Part shown: positions 1-8,469 of the stretch, piece after piece
Position numbering within the stretch: the first letter of the stretch is position 1
How the letters are laid out: every line of letters begins with the position of its first letter
NCBI RefSeq assembly: GCF_010730575.1
Contig: NZ_AP022614.1
Coordinates: 5,208,001-5,272,000, forward strand
DNA: 64,000 bases
Source: Mycobacterium parmense
GTDB taxonomy: Bacteria > Actinomycetota > Actinomycetes > Mycobacteriales > Mycobacteriaceae
Direction: 5' to 3'
Made by a program: the position numbers and the translations under genes
The notes under the pieces: generated by a model
Told to the model about the DNA's origin: nothing
Database searches by the model: none
Seen by the model: the letters and a program-made list of their open reading frames with translations, nothing else

Positions 1-176
1 CGCGCCGGTACGCCCGCCCCATCGTTTCGCCTTCGTCCGCACATTTCCATCTTGACAAAGCAACGTAGGTCACACCAAACTGACGGCATGTGCCCACAAT
101 GGTGGCTGGTGCCACCAGTTGCTTTCGAGGCAGCGACGGAATCAACCGTCAGATCGCAGCAACGGCGGATACTCCG

Positions 177-1013
177 ATGAGGCTGCTGCCGTTTGGGAAT
201 CCCCCCCGCCGGAGTGACCGTGCCGACGCGGTGATCACCGGTGCAGGCAGCGGCATTGGCCGCGCATTTGCCGTCGAGCTGGCGCGCCGGGGCGGCCGTG
301 TGGTGTGCGCCGACATCGACGGCATTCGCGCCAAGGAGACAGCGGACCTGATCTCCAAGCTGGGCGGTCATGGCATCGGCGTTGTTTGCGACGTCTCAGA
401 CGAGCATCAGGTCCGGGATCTTGCCGATTCGGCCGAGAAGTGGTTCGGCGGCGCTCCCGGACTGGTGATCAACAATGCCGGAATTGGCGCTGGAGGCAAC
501 GTCGTCGGTGCGACATCCACGAGCGATTGGTCCGCGACGTTGTCGGTCAATCTGTGGGGAGTCATCCACGGCTGCGAAGTCTTTGTCCCGCGGCTCCGGG
601 AACGTGGATTCGGAGGGCTCATCAACGTCGCGTCGGCGGCAAGCTTCGGTGCGGCCCCCCGCATGGCCGCCTACAACGTGAGCAAAGCGGGCGTACTCGC
701 GCTGTCCGAAACCTTGGCAGCCGAGCTCAGCGGAACCGGCGTCACGGTGACCGTCCTATGCCCCACCTTCGTCAAAACAAATATCGTCGACAATCCACGC
801 ATCGAGGAATCGGCGGCCACGCTAGCCGCCAACTTGATGAAGTGGACCGGCGTATCACCAGAGTCGGTAGCACGAACCACCCTGGATGCGCACGACCGCG
901 GCCAGCTATACGTCCTGCCGCAACTCGACGCCAAAATCCTCTGGCAGCTCAAGAGAACCATGCCGGGTACCTTCACCCACGCGATGGGACTCATCCAGCG
1001 AATAACGCGTTGA
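177..1013 (+). CDS. Short-chain dehydrogenase/reductase (SadH/Rv3085-like)
   Basis: A 278-residue NAD(P)-dependent short-chain dehydrogenase. The Rossmann glycine motif TGAGSGIG is at residues 21-28, an NNAG element lies near residue 98, and the catalytic Tyr-x3-Lys is Y166/K170 (AAYNVSKAG). I chose the ATG at 177; an in-frame GTG at 90 would add 29 residues that do not resemble the fold. It heads a same-strand run ending at 11289 in which most neighbours overlap or are closely spaced. The adjacent oxygenases and esterase suggest it interconverts an alcohol and ketone on a lipid-like substrate, as proposed for the SDR of the mymA operon. The substrate cannot be read from the sequence. Confidence 0.85.
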   Translation: MRLLPFGNPPRRSDRADAVITGAGSGIGRAFAVELARRGGRVVCADIDGIRAKETADLISKLGGHGIGVVCDVSDEHQVRDLADSAEKWFGGAPGLVINNAGIGAGGNVVGATSTSDWSATLSVNLWGVIHGCEVFVPRLRERGFGGLINVASAASFGAAPRMAAYNVSKAGVLALSETLAAELSGTGVTVTVLCPTFVKTNIVDNPRIEESAATLAANLMKWTGVSPESVARTTLDAHDRGQLYVLPQLDAKILWQLKRTMPGTFTHAMGLIQRITR

Positions 1014-1031
1014 CACAACCTAGGAGGAGAC

Positions 1032-1955
1032 ATGGCTTTCGAATACGGCGATATGCTGCAGACGATTAAAGACCGCCAGTGGGCGCTGGCCGACATCGAC
1101 TGGGACGCACCGGGTGCCGAGTTGATCACCGACGAACAGCGCCCCAGCCTGAAACAGTTCATGTCAGACGTGGTATGGATCGAGCATGTCGGTGCCCGCG
1201 CTTTCGCGGCCATGGCCCCCAAGGCGCCGTTCGACGCGTTGGGTGAGATTTACAGGTATTTCCACGCCGAAGAGCAGCGGCACGCCAACGTGGAGCTCGC
1301 TCTCATGCATCGCTGGGGGATGCTCGAGGAGGGCGAGACTCCGGTGCCGAACAAGAACATCCGGCTGGTCATCGAATGGCTGGACCGATACGCCGAAGCA
1401 CTTCCGTTGACGGTGATCGGTGCTGCCATACCGGCTTTAGAAACCGCTCTGGACGGAGCACTGTTGAAGTTTTTGGTGGACGAGGTGTCAGATCCCGTGT
1501 GCGGCGAAGTTTTCGCCAAGGTCAACAGCGACGAGTCTCGCCACCTGGCGGTGGGTTTTCAGGTGCTCAACGACCTGGGCGCCAGCCCAATGAGGATCCA
1601 TGCGATTCAGACGGTGGGAGCTCTTATCGACCCGAGGGTACTTACCGGTGCGTTGCTTTACATCCCGCTGCTGACCCGGATGCTGATAAACCTGAACGCC
1701 TGGGGCCTGTCCGAGGAAAGGCTGTACAACGCAGTCACCCGCTACTCGAACGTCGGCGATCGCAGCGAGCACACCCGCCGTGTTCCCCCCTATCACATCC
1801 TCAAGGCCCATATGTCTGCCACGATCAAGCACTCCCAACCGCTGCACTTCATCTCGCAGCGCCTCGGTAGGGTGATCGACCACTTCCCCACGCAAGTGCT
1901 CGGCAAGACGCCGTCATGGACTGATGAGCTGACCTATGAACCGGTGGCCAGATGA
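1032..1955 (+). CDS. Ferritin-like di-iron protein, probable oxygenase/oxidase
   Basis: A 307-residue helical protein with the ligand pattern of a carboxylate-bridged di-iron four-helix bundle: E51, then E81-x-x-H84 (EEQRH), E137, and E168-x-x-H171 (DESRH). These six residues would bind two iron atoms. An AGGAGGAG ribosome site sits just before the ATG. The stop overlaps the next gene, a flavoprotein monooxygenase, by 4 bp, so the two are probably translationally coupled. The family is seen in actinobacterial lipid-modifying operons, but its reaction is not established by anything here; hydroxylation, desaturation or N-oxidation are all possible. It is unrelated in sequence to the R2lox protein at 58.1 kb. 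Confidence 0.75.
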   Translation: MAFEYGDMLQTIKDRQWALADIDWDAPGAELITDEQRPSLKQFMSDVVWIEHVGARAFAAMAPKAPFDALGEIYRYFHAEEQRHANVELALMHRWGMLEEGETPVPNKNIRLVIEWLDRYAEALPLTVIGAAIPALETALDGALLKFLVDEVSDPVCGEVFAKVNSDESRHLAVGFQVLNDLGASPMRIHAIQTVGALIDPRVLTGALLYIPLLTRMLINLNAWGLSEERLYNAVTRYSNVGDRSEHTRRVPPYHILKAHMSATIKHSQPLHFISQRLGRVIDHFPTQVLGKTPSWTDELTYEPVAR

Positions 1956-3598
1956 GCGACACGACCAGTGTTCTGATCATCGGAGCCGGCTTTGCCGGAC
2001 TTGGCACGGCGATCCAACTACTCAAGCGGGGTATCGACGATTTCGTCATCCTGGAGCGCGCGGGCGAGGTCGGAGGAACCTGGCGTGACAATAGCTATCC
2101 CGGTGCCGCCTGCGACATTCCGTCATTGTTGTATTCGTACTCCTTCGAACCAAATCCGGACTGGTCGCGTGCGTACTCGGGAAGCAGCGAGATACTCGCC
2201 TACATCAAGGCCATGGTCGACAAGCACGCGCTGGCGCGCTTCATCTGTTTCCACGTCAACGTGACCGGCCTGGCGTTCGACGAAGACAGCGGCACGTGGA
2301 CCGTCGAAACGGATGGCGGGTCAAGCTACCGGTCGCGCACGGTGGTGATGGCAAGCGGCCCACTGGCCAATGCAAATTTTCCTGACATTCGCGGACTGCA
2401 CAGCTACGCAGGCCACAAAATCCACAGCGCGCGCTGGGATCACGACTATGACATGAGCGACAAACGTGTTGCGGTAATCGGTACCGGGGCGAGCGCGGTG
2501 CAGATTGTTCCGGAATTGGTGAAGACGGCGCGATCAGTCAAAGTGTTTCAACGGACGCCCGGTTGGGTGCTTCCCCGGCCTGATTTTCCGCACCCCAGTG
2601 TTGCCAAGGCCGCGTTTGGTCGGCTACCGATTCTGCAGAGCGCCGCTCGCCAGGCATGGTTTTGGGCGCACGAAGTCATGGCCGTCGGCATGGTGTGGAA
2701 CACCCCGGCCACTACCGCCATCGCCTGGGCGGCCAAGGCGAACCTTCGTCGCCAGGTGAAAGATTCGTGGATGCGGCGACAACTGACGCCCGACTTCCGG
2801 CCCGGCTGCAAGCGCATGCTGATGACCAGCGACTACTATCCGGCTCTCCGACAGAACAATTGCAAACTCATCACCTGGCCGATCGCGACCATCTCGCCCA
2901 TCGGCATTCGCACCGCGGACGGCATCGAACACGAGGTGGATTGCATCGTATTCGCGACCGGCTTCGATGTGTGCAAGGCCGGCACACCGTTTCCCATCAC
3001 CGGCGTGGACGGTCGAAAGCTTGCGGAGGAATGGTCTAACGGCGCCTACGCCTACAAGAGCGTCAGCGTCTCAGGCTATCCCAACCTCTTTTTCACCTTC
3101 GGGCCGAATTCCGGGCCAGGACACAACTCGGCCTTGGTCTACCTGGAAGCGGAGATCCGCTACATCGTCGACGCCATCGGCATAATCATCGAAGGCGGTA
3201 TTCAGACCTTCGACGTCAAAGAGGACCGGCAGAACAGCTATCACGCCCAACTCCAGCGTCGGCTTGCCGGCACGACGTGGAACTCCGGATGCAAGAGCTG
3301 GTACCTCACCGAAGACGGCTATAACGGGACCATGTATCCCGGCTTCACCACCCAATTCGCCCGACAACTAGCGAGGGTCGAGCTCGACGATTACTCGATG
3401 AGTTCACAGCCCCCTCCCCGCAAGAAGCCCAGGCGGGCGCGGCCCGAGTTGGCCGCGGAGAGTTCGCACGGCGCAAGCAAAGGAGGACGGCAGCGCAACG
3501 ACGATCGCGTGTCCGTCGACAAGCGCGAAGGTGTTCGTTTCTCGGCGCAAACCGCTTCACCCGAGGCAGCATCACCGCGGATGGTGGATCGTGCTTGA
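1952..3598 (+). CDS. FAD-dependent Baeyer-Villiger-type monooxygenase 1
   Basis: A 548-residue class B flavoprotein monooxygenase. The FAD Rossmann motif GAGFAG is at residues 11-16, a BVMO fingerprint YAGHKIHSARW is at 152-162 (Tyr replaces the usual first Phe), and the NADPH-site motif GTGASA is at 177-182. Such enzymes insert one oxygen next to a carbonyl, giving an ester or lactone, or oxygenate S or N atoms; MymA and EthA are mycobacterial relatives. The C-terminal ~65 residues are Arg/Lys/Ser-rich and low-complexity, beyond the usual end of the fold (~490 aa). It overlaps the di-iron gene by 4 bp and precedes a second BVMO-type gene. Confidence 0.88.
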   Translation: MSDTTSVLIIGAGFAGLGTAIQLLKRGIDDFVILERAGEVGGTWRDNSYPGAACDIPSLLYSYSFEPNPDWSRAYSGSSEILAYIKAMVDKHALARFICFHVNVTGLAFDEDSGTWTVETDGGSSYRSRTVVMASGPLANANFPDIRGLHSYAGHKIHSARWDHDYDMSDKRVAVIGTGASAVQIVPELVKTARSVKVFQRTPGWVLPRPDFPHPSVAKAAFGRLPILQSAARQAWFWAHEVMAVGMVWNTPATTAIAWAAKANLRRQVKDSWMRRQLTPDFRPGCKRMLMTSDYYPALRQNNCKLITWPIATISPIGIRTADGIEHEVDCIVFATGFDVCKAGTPFPITGVDGRKLAEEWSNGAYAYKSVSVSGYPNLFFTFGPNSGPGHNSALVYLEAEIRYIVDAIGIIIEGGIQTFDVKEDRQNSYHAQLQRRLAGTTWNSGCKSWYLTEDGYNGTMYPGFTTQFARQLARVELDDYSMSSQPPPRKKPRRARPELAAESSHGASKGGRQRNDDRVSVDKREGVRFSAQTASPEAASPRMVDRA

Positions 3599-3672
3599 GC
3601 CGCGACTGGCTCCGGCTAGGCAGTCGGCGACAGGTGCCTGGCATCAGCCCCCAGATAAGCCAGAAGGACGGT

Positions 3673-5196
3673 ATGGACCACAGCGATAAGCACCGCTTCG
3701 AAATCATCGTGATCGGTGCAGGATTCTCCGGGATCGGAATGGGGATAAAACTCCTGAAAGCCGGCTTTTCGGACTTTCTTATTGTCGATGAGGCAGACGA
3801 CGTAGGCGGAACGTGGCATTGGAACACCTATCCGGGCATCGCCGTCGACATTCCGTCGTACAGCTACCAATTCTCCTTCGAAAAACGGTCGTCATGGTCG
3901 CGGACGTATGCGCACGGCAACGAGTTGAAGGACTACGCAAGACACTGCGCGCACAAGTACGGTCTTAGCCCACGAATCCGCTTCGCCGTCAAGGTGACTG
4001 AAGCTTGGTTCGATGAGGACGCGACCCTGTGGCGCTTGCACACGGCCGCAGGACAGGACCTATCCGCGCGCTTCGTGATCAACGCCTCGGGCGTCCTGAC
4101 ACGCCCCAAGCGGCCGGATATCTCCGGTGTCGATGATTTCGGCGGGATCACCATGCATACATCCCGCTGGGACCACAACGAAGACATCGCCGGCAAGAGG
4201 GTGGCTGTCATCGGAACGGGCGCGTCGGCAGTGCAGTTGATCCCGGCAATCGCGAAAGACGTCAAGGCGCTGACCGTGTTCCAGCGCACACCGATCTGGT
4301 GCCTGCCGAAACTGGACTTCCCGGTGCCGCGGCTGGCAAGAGGGTTCCTCAAATACGCTCCCGGCGGACAACTCGCGGCGCGCGCAGCGAGTCAAACCTT
4401 CGTCGAAGTCACGTTCCCTGTCGCCGCTCACTTCCACACCGCCATTCCCTTGGCGTCACTCATCGAGCGTGCCGCGTTGCGGTACATGCGCAGCCAGGTG
4501 ACCGACCCCGCCGTCCGTCAAAAACTGACCCCCCGTTACGCGCTCGGGTGTAAGCGCCCAAGCTTTCACAACGAGTACCTGGCCACATTCAACCGAGACA
4601 ACGTCCACCTCGAGACCAGTCCGATAAGCCACTTCGATGCCGCCGCCGTCCACACCGTCGACGGCCGATCGCACGAGATCGACGTCCTCATCCTCGCCAC
4701 AGGCTTCAAAGTGATGGAACCGGAGAACATGCCGACCTATTCGCTCAGGGGGATCGGTGGACTCGATCAAGCCAAGTGGTGGGACGAGAATCGGCTCCAA
4801 GCGTACGAAGGCGTCAGCGTGCCCGGATTCCCCAACCACTTCTCCATCTTCGGACCCTATGGATACAACGGTTCCTCGTACTTCACGCTCATTGAAGCCC
4901 AGACCAGGCACATCGTGCGATGCCTTCACCATGCGCGGTCCCGGCACGCCAACTACGTCGAAATAACCCGGCAAGCCAACGACCGCTTCTTCGCCGAAAT
5001 GCTCAAACGCCGCCACCGCCAAGTCTTTTGGCAACCCAGCTGCGCAACCGCCAATAGTTACTACTTCGACAAACACGGCGACGTACCGCTACGCCCGACG
5101 ACCACCCTCGAATCTTTCTGGCGTAGTCGCACCTTCGACCTTGGTGACTATTCGTTCGAGCGGCGCACCACTGAAAAGGTACTTAGCTCATCGTGA
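3673..5196 (+). CDS. FAD-dependent Baeyer-Villiger-type monooxygenase 2
   Basis: A 507-residue class B flavoprotein monooxygenase. It has GAGFSG (residues 15-20) for FAD, a full BVMO fingerprint FGGITMHTSRW (156-166) and GTGASA (181-186) for NADPH. The ATG at 3673 follows an AGAAGGA ribosome site; a TTG at 3595 would add 26 non-homologous residues. It is clearly distinct from the upstream enzyme, so the operon encodes two oxygen-inserting flavoproteins rather than a duplicate pair. The stop overlaps the following esterase gene by 4 bp, and that pairing fits hydrolysis of the ester product. Exact substrate unknown. Confidence 0.9.
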   Translation: MDHSDKHRFEIIVIGAGFSGIGMGIKLLKAGFSDFLIVDEADDVGGTWHWNTYPGIAVDIPSYSYQFSFEKRSSWSRTYAHGNELKDYARHCAHKYGLSPRIRFAVKVTEAWFDEDATLWRLHTAAGQDLSARFVINASGVLTRPKRPDISGVDDFGGITMHTSRWDHNEDIAGKRVAVIGTGASAVQLIPAIAKDVKALTVFQRTPIWCLPKLDFPVPRLARGFLKYAPGGQLAARAASQTFVEVTFPVAAHFHTAIPLASLIERAALRYMRSQVTDPAVRQKLTPRYALGCKRPSFHNEYLATFNRDNVHLETSPISHFDAAAVHTVDGRSHEIDVLILATGFKVMEPENMPTYSLRGIGGLDQAKWWDENRLQAYEGVSVPGFPNHFSIFGPYGYNGSSYFTLIEAQTRHIVRCLHHARSRHANYVEITRQANDRFFAEMLKRRHRQVFWQPSCATANSYYFDKHGDVPLRPTTTLESFWRSRTFDLGDYSFERRTTEKVLSSS

Positions 5197-6161
5197 CAAC
5201 CCTTTACTCGGAACAGCATCCGAGCACGGCAAGTTATCTCATCGCGACGTCGGCCCGCGGGATCCTGCGCCCACTGACGCAAGCACTACCGTCTAACCAG
5301 TACGGGCTCGCGGTAATGGACCGGGTGCTTCGGGCGGCGCTCATTGCGTCCCGCCCGCGGCGCGGATTGCGAGTTGAACAGGTCGACACCGTCTTTGCTG
5401 GCGATCGGGTGAGAGGCGACTGGATCGTTGCCCCGGACGTCGACCCGGACGGGCCGCCGATTCTCTATATCCACGGCGGCGCCTTTTCCATGTGCTCCCC
5501 GCAGACCCATCGTGGTCTGCTAGGCGAACTGTCTGCCGCGTCGCTCAGGCCGGTGTTCGCCGTCCGCTACCGCCTGGCTCCGCGATACCCGTATCCCGCG
5601 GCCGCCGACGACGCACTGAGGGCCTACCGGTGGTTGACCGGCTCTGAAGAATCGGCGTCAAACCGCACGGTGGCGATCGCGGGAGATTCGGCGGGCGGCC
5701 AACTCGCCGTCGCGACCTCGTTGGGCGCGCTCGCACATCGCTCCCCGCCGCCCGATGGCATGTTACTCATGTCCCCCGTCGTCGATCTGACGTGCCAGCT
5801 GGCGATGGCACGTGAAACTCGCCGCCGCGATCCTTTCGCATCGGCCCGGTCCGCAACGCGTGCGCTCAGCCTCTATGTAGGCGATGCCCACCCGACCGAC
5901 CCCCGCGTCAATGTCCTCGCCGCAGATCTCACCGGCTTGCCGCCGACATTGATCCAGGTCGGTGGAAGGGAGATGCTGCTCGACGACTCCCGTCAACTCG
6001 CCGAGCGCATGCGCGCCGCAGGAGCATCCGTGCGGCTTCAGGTGTTTCGCGGCCAGATTCACGTGTTCCAAGCCCTGTTTCGACTCTTGCCCGAGGCGCG
6101 TCACGCTTTGCACCTCAGCGGAGCGTTTCTCACAGACAGGGCCGAAGACACGTTTCCTTGA
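5193..6161 (+). CDS. HSL-family alpha/beta hydrolase (LipR-like esterase)
   Basis: A 322-residue esterase of the hormone-sensitive-lipase family. The oxyanion-hole motif HGGAF is at residues 94-98, the nucleophile elbow GDSAGG puts Ser at 166, and H290 (QIHVF) is the catalytic histidine. At the usual position of the catalytic Asp (D-P-L) the protein reads E260-M-L-L-D264, so the acid is E260 or D264. The GTG start overlaps the preceding monooxygenase stop (GTGA). It resembles the LipR type found next to MymA, and would hydrolyse the ester made by the Baeyer-Villiger enzymes. It ends the first tight transcription unit; a 177-bp gap follows. Confidence 0.87.
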   Translation: MTTLYSEQHPSTASYLIATSARGILRPLTQALPSNQYGLAVMDRVLRAALIASRPRRGLRVEQVDTVFAGDRVRGDWIVAPDVDPDGPPILYIHGGAFSMCSPQTHRGLLGELSAASLRPVFAVRYRLAPRYPYPAAADDALRAYRWLTGSEESASNRTVAIAGDSAGGQLAVATSLGALAHRSPPPDGMLLMSPVVDLTCQLAMARETRRRDPFASARSATRALSLYVGDAHPTDPRVNVLAADLTGLPPTLIQVGGREMLLDDSRQLAERMRAAGASVRLQVFRGQIHVFQALFRLLPEARHALHLSGAFLTDRAEDTFP

Positions 6162-6235
6162 CGCACGGGCCGAACGCAGGCAGGCGGCTAGCGCGCAGCA
6201 ACCGCTTTTGTCACGCCCCACCGCGAAGGACCCGT

Positions 6236-6262
6236 TTGACAAACAGGGCAATTATGTATAAC
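6236..6262 (+). promoter_or_regulatory. Candidate sigma-A-type promoter before the P450 gene
   Basis: A TTGACA hexamer at 6236-6241 and a TATAAC hexamer at 6257-6262 lie 77 bp upstream of the P450 start, in the only sizeable gap of the cluster. The 15-bp spacer is short; an offset -10 at TAACTA would give 17 bp. The local A/T richness contrasts with the GC-rich surroundings. Predicted by eye only. Confidence 0.4.
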
Positions 6263-6338
6263 TATTAACATTGGTGGCCCAACTGTAAACAGCTGGTCGA
6301 TCCTCCATCCCACGACGACCACAGGCCGGGGAGCGACA

Positions 6339-7796
6339 ATGGTTAACCCGCTACACGCACCCGTCGATAAAGCCCGGGAACGGTTATCTTCGGTCATCTT
6401 GATTCCCGCGCCGCAACGGGTGGACGACGGACTTCGCCGGTGGAGTCGGCGGTGGCCAGTGCGTGAACTAGCCGCGCCCCCGGCCGGAAGCGGACTGCGA
6501 CCGGTTCTCGGTGATGCCGGGCTCCCCTTGGTCGGGCACACCCTCGACTACATCCGGTTTGGGTCCGACCTGGGCAGAGAGCGCTACGAACGGTTCGGAT
6601 CTGTCTCGTGGATGGGAGCGTTCGGCACCAAAATGGCGGTCATCGCGGGCCCCCAAGCTACCCAGGAGGCGCTCACCACCAACGCAAAGGCGTTCTCGCA
6701 AGACGGCTGGGCCTTTCTCATCGACGCGTTCTTCCACCGCGGATTGATGCTGATGAGCTTTGACGAACACCTCATGCACCGGCGCATCATGCAGGAGGCC
6801 TTCACGCGGCCGCGACTGGCCGGCTACGTCACCCAAGTGACCCCTTGCGTCCGCGCAACCCTGCCCACGTGGCCGACCGGCCCGTCCGTCCGCATGTACC
6901 CGCTGTTGAAAAACCTGACCCTCGACATCGCCACCGATGTGTTCATGGGTGGCCGAGGCAAAGACAGCAGCGACGCCATTAACCAGGCGTTCGTCGCTAC
7001 GGTACGCGCGGCCAGCTCACTCGTCCGCGCGCCGCTTCCCGGCACCCGCTATCGCGCCGGGATCCGCGGCCGACGGGTGCTCGAGGAATACTTCGCCCGG
7101 CACTTGCCGGCCGCCCGGGCCGGCAACAGCAATGACCTGTTCGCCGCGCTGTGCCATGCCAGCACCGAAGACGGACAACGTTTCAGTGACTCCGATGTCA
7201 TCAACCACATGATTTTTCTGATGATGGCCGCTCACGACACATCGACCATCACCACCACCGCGGTAACTTATTACCTGGCAAAGCATCCAGAATGGCAAGA
7301 TCGGGTTCGCGCCGAAAGCGATGCTCTCGGCGACCGATCACCCGAGATCGACGATTTGGAAGCGCTCAGGTCGCTCGATCTGGTGATCAAGGAATCCATG
7401 AGACTCGTGGCGCCGGTCCCGCTAGTCATGCGCAAAACAGTGCAAGACACCGCAATAGACGGCCACTACATTCCCCGCGACACGCTTGTGGCGATCACCC
7501 CCGCCGTCAACCATTTCGTCCGCGAAGTCTGGCACGATCCGGATCGCTTCGACCCCTTACGTTTCGACGACCCGCGCCGCGAGGACCAAGCTCACCGCTT
7601 CGCGTGGCTGCCCTTCGGCGGTGGCGCGCACAAATGCATCGGCATGCACTTCGGCACCCTCGAGGTCAAAGCGATCCTGCACCAGATGCTGCGCACGTTC
7701 ACCTTCGGCCTCGACACCGACTACCGCATCCGCTGGGACAACACATCGCTGCCGATCCCGGTCGACGGGTTACCGATCACGCTGCGCCGCCGATGA
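6339..7796 (+). CDS. Cytochrome P450 (CYP136-like)
   Basis: A 485-residue P450 monooxygenase. The I-helix oxygen-binding motif is AAHDTS, the ExxR pair is KESMR, and the heme signature FGGGAHKCIG places the thiolate ligand at C433. The N-terminus has no clear membrane anchor, as expected for bacterial soluble P450s. General resemblance is to mycobacterial CYP136, but I cannot confirm the family number by eye. An electron-transfer partner (ferredoxin) is not encoded next to it. It overlaps the next gene by 4 bp (ATGA). In this context it may hydroxylate a terpenoid, sterol or other alicyclic substrate upstream of the SDR/BVMO steps. Confidence 0.9.
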   Translation: MVNPLHAPVDKARERLSSVILIPAPQRVDDGLRRWSRRWPVRELAAPPAGSGLRPVLGDAGLPLVGHTLDYIRFGSDLGRERYERFGSVSWMGAFGTKMAVIAGPQATQEALTTNAKAFSQDGWAFLIDAFFHRGLMLMSFDEHLMHRRIMQEAFTRPRLAGYVTQVTPCVRATLPTWPTGPSVRMYPLLKNLTLDIATDVFMGGRGKDSSDAINQAFVATVRAASSLVRAPLPGTRYRAGIRGRRVLEEYFARHLPAARAGNSNDLFAALCHASTEDGQRFSDSDVINHMIFLMMAAHDTSTITTTAVTYYLAKHPEWQDRVRAESDALGDRSPEIDDLEALRSLDLVIKESMRLVAPVPLVMRKTVQDTAIDGHYIPRDTLVAITPAVNHFVREVWHDPDRFDPLRFDDPRREDQAHRFAWLPFGGGAHKCIGMHFGTLEVKAILHQMLRTFTFGLDTDYRIRWDNTSLPIPVDGLPITLRRR

Positions 7797-8449
7797 AGAC
7801 AGAATTTGCGCGGTTCCTCGCAGCCACCGAATTCCTCGACTGGAAACACGATGCCGTGCAGCAGTTCACCGAATCGGCGACACGCAACGCCACCGATTCC
7901 GTCGATAAGGCGTGCCGCATCTTCACCGCTGTCCGTGATTCGATCTGGTACGACCCGTATTCCGTCTCCGACGACCCGCGCCAGTACCGAGCCAGCGCGG
8001 TCGCCGTCGCCGAGCGCGCCTACTGTGTCCCCAAGGCGGTGCTCTTGACGGCTGCATGTCGCGCCGCGGGGATTCCGGCGCGGTTGGGTTTCGCCGACGT
8101 CCGCAACCATCTACAGACCGCGAGTCTCCGTGAACGGATGGGTGGTTCGGACGTTTTCGTCTACCACGGCTACAGTCAAATACTGCTGAATGGTCGGTGG
8201 GTCAAGGCCACACCGGCATTCAACCGCGAGTTATGCGCGCGCTTCCGCGTCGCTCCCATCGAATTCGACGGTCAGCGAGACGCCATGTTGCACGCCTACA
8301 CAGGCGATAGTTCTCAACACCTGGAATACCTCCATGACCGTGGTGTTTTCGACGACCTTCCCCTCACGGAAATCATCGACGCGCTGCGCGACAATTACGG
8401 CGAACTCATCTACGAACCTCCTCCAGTGCCGGACTCATTCACCAACTAG
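7793..8449 (+). CDS. Transglutaminase-like cysteine-protease-fold protein
   Basis: A 218-residue protein with a transglutaminase-core segment: C78 in a YCVPKAV helix, then a GIPAR loop, and H125 in VYHGYSQ followed by GRWVKATPAFN. The third triad residue, usually Asp after the Trp strand, is occupied by the ATPAF segment and no Asp is present there. The conserved look of WVKATPAFN suggests a family trait rather than damage. The ATG overlaps the P450 stop by 4 bp, implying coupled translation. Members of this fold cleave or form amide/thioester bonds; the role in a lipid-oxidation operon is unknown. A longer in-frame reading from 7292 is only a shadow of the P450 gene. Confidence 0.75.
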   Translation: MKTEFARFLAATEFLDWKHDAVQQFTESATRNATDSVDKACRIFTAVRDSIWYDPYSVSDDPRQYRASAVAVAERAYCVPKAVLLTAACRAAGIPARLGFADVRNHLQTASLRERMGGSDVFVYHGYSQILLNGRWVKATPAFNRELCARFRVAPIEFDGQRDAMLHAYTGDSSQHLEYLHDRGVFDDLPLTEIIDALRDNYGELIYEPPPVPDSFTN

Positions 8450-8469
8450 CAGTTTGAAGGATTGTGCCT

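Noticed and set aside
52..57. TTGACA as promoter for the first gene cluster
   Set aside because: No convincing -10 box lies 16-18 bp downstream, and the window starts too close to judge the context.
7292..8449. A 385-residue protein starting inside the P450 gene
   Set aside because: The first 167 codons are an alternative frame of the P450; similarity to the transglutaminase fold begins at ATG 7793, which overlaps the P450 stop.
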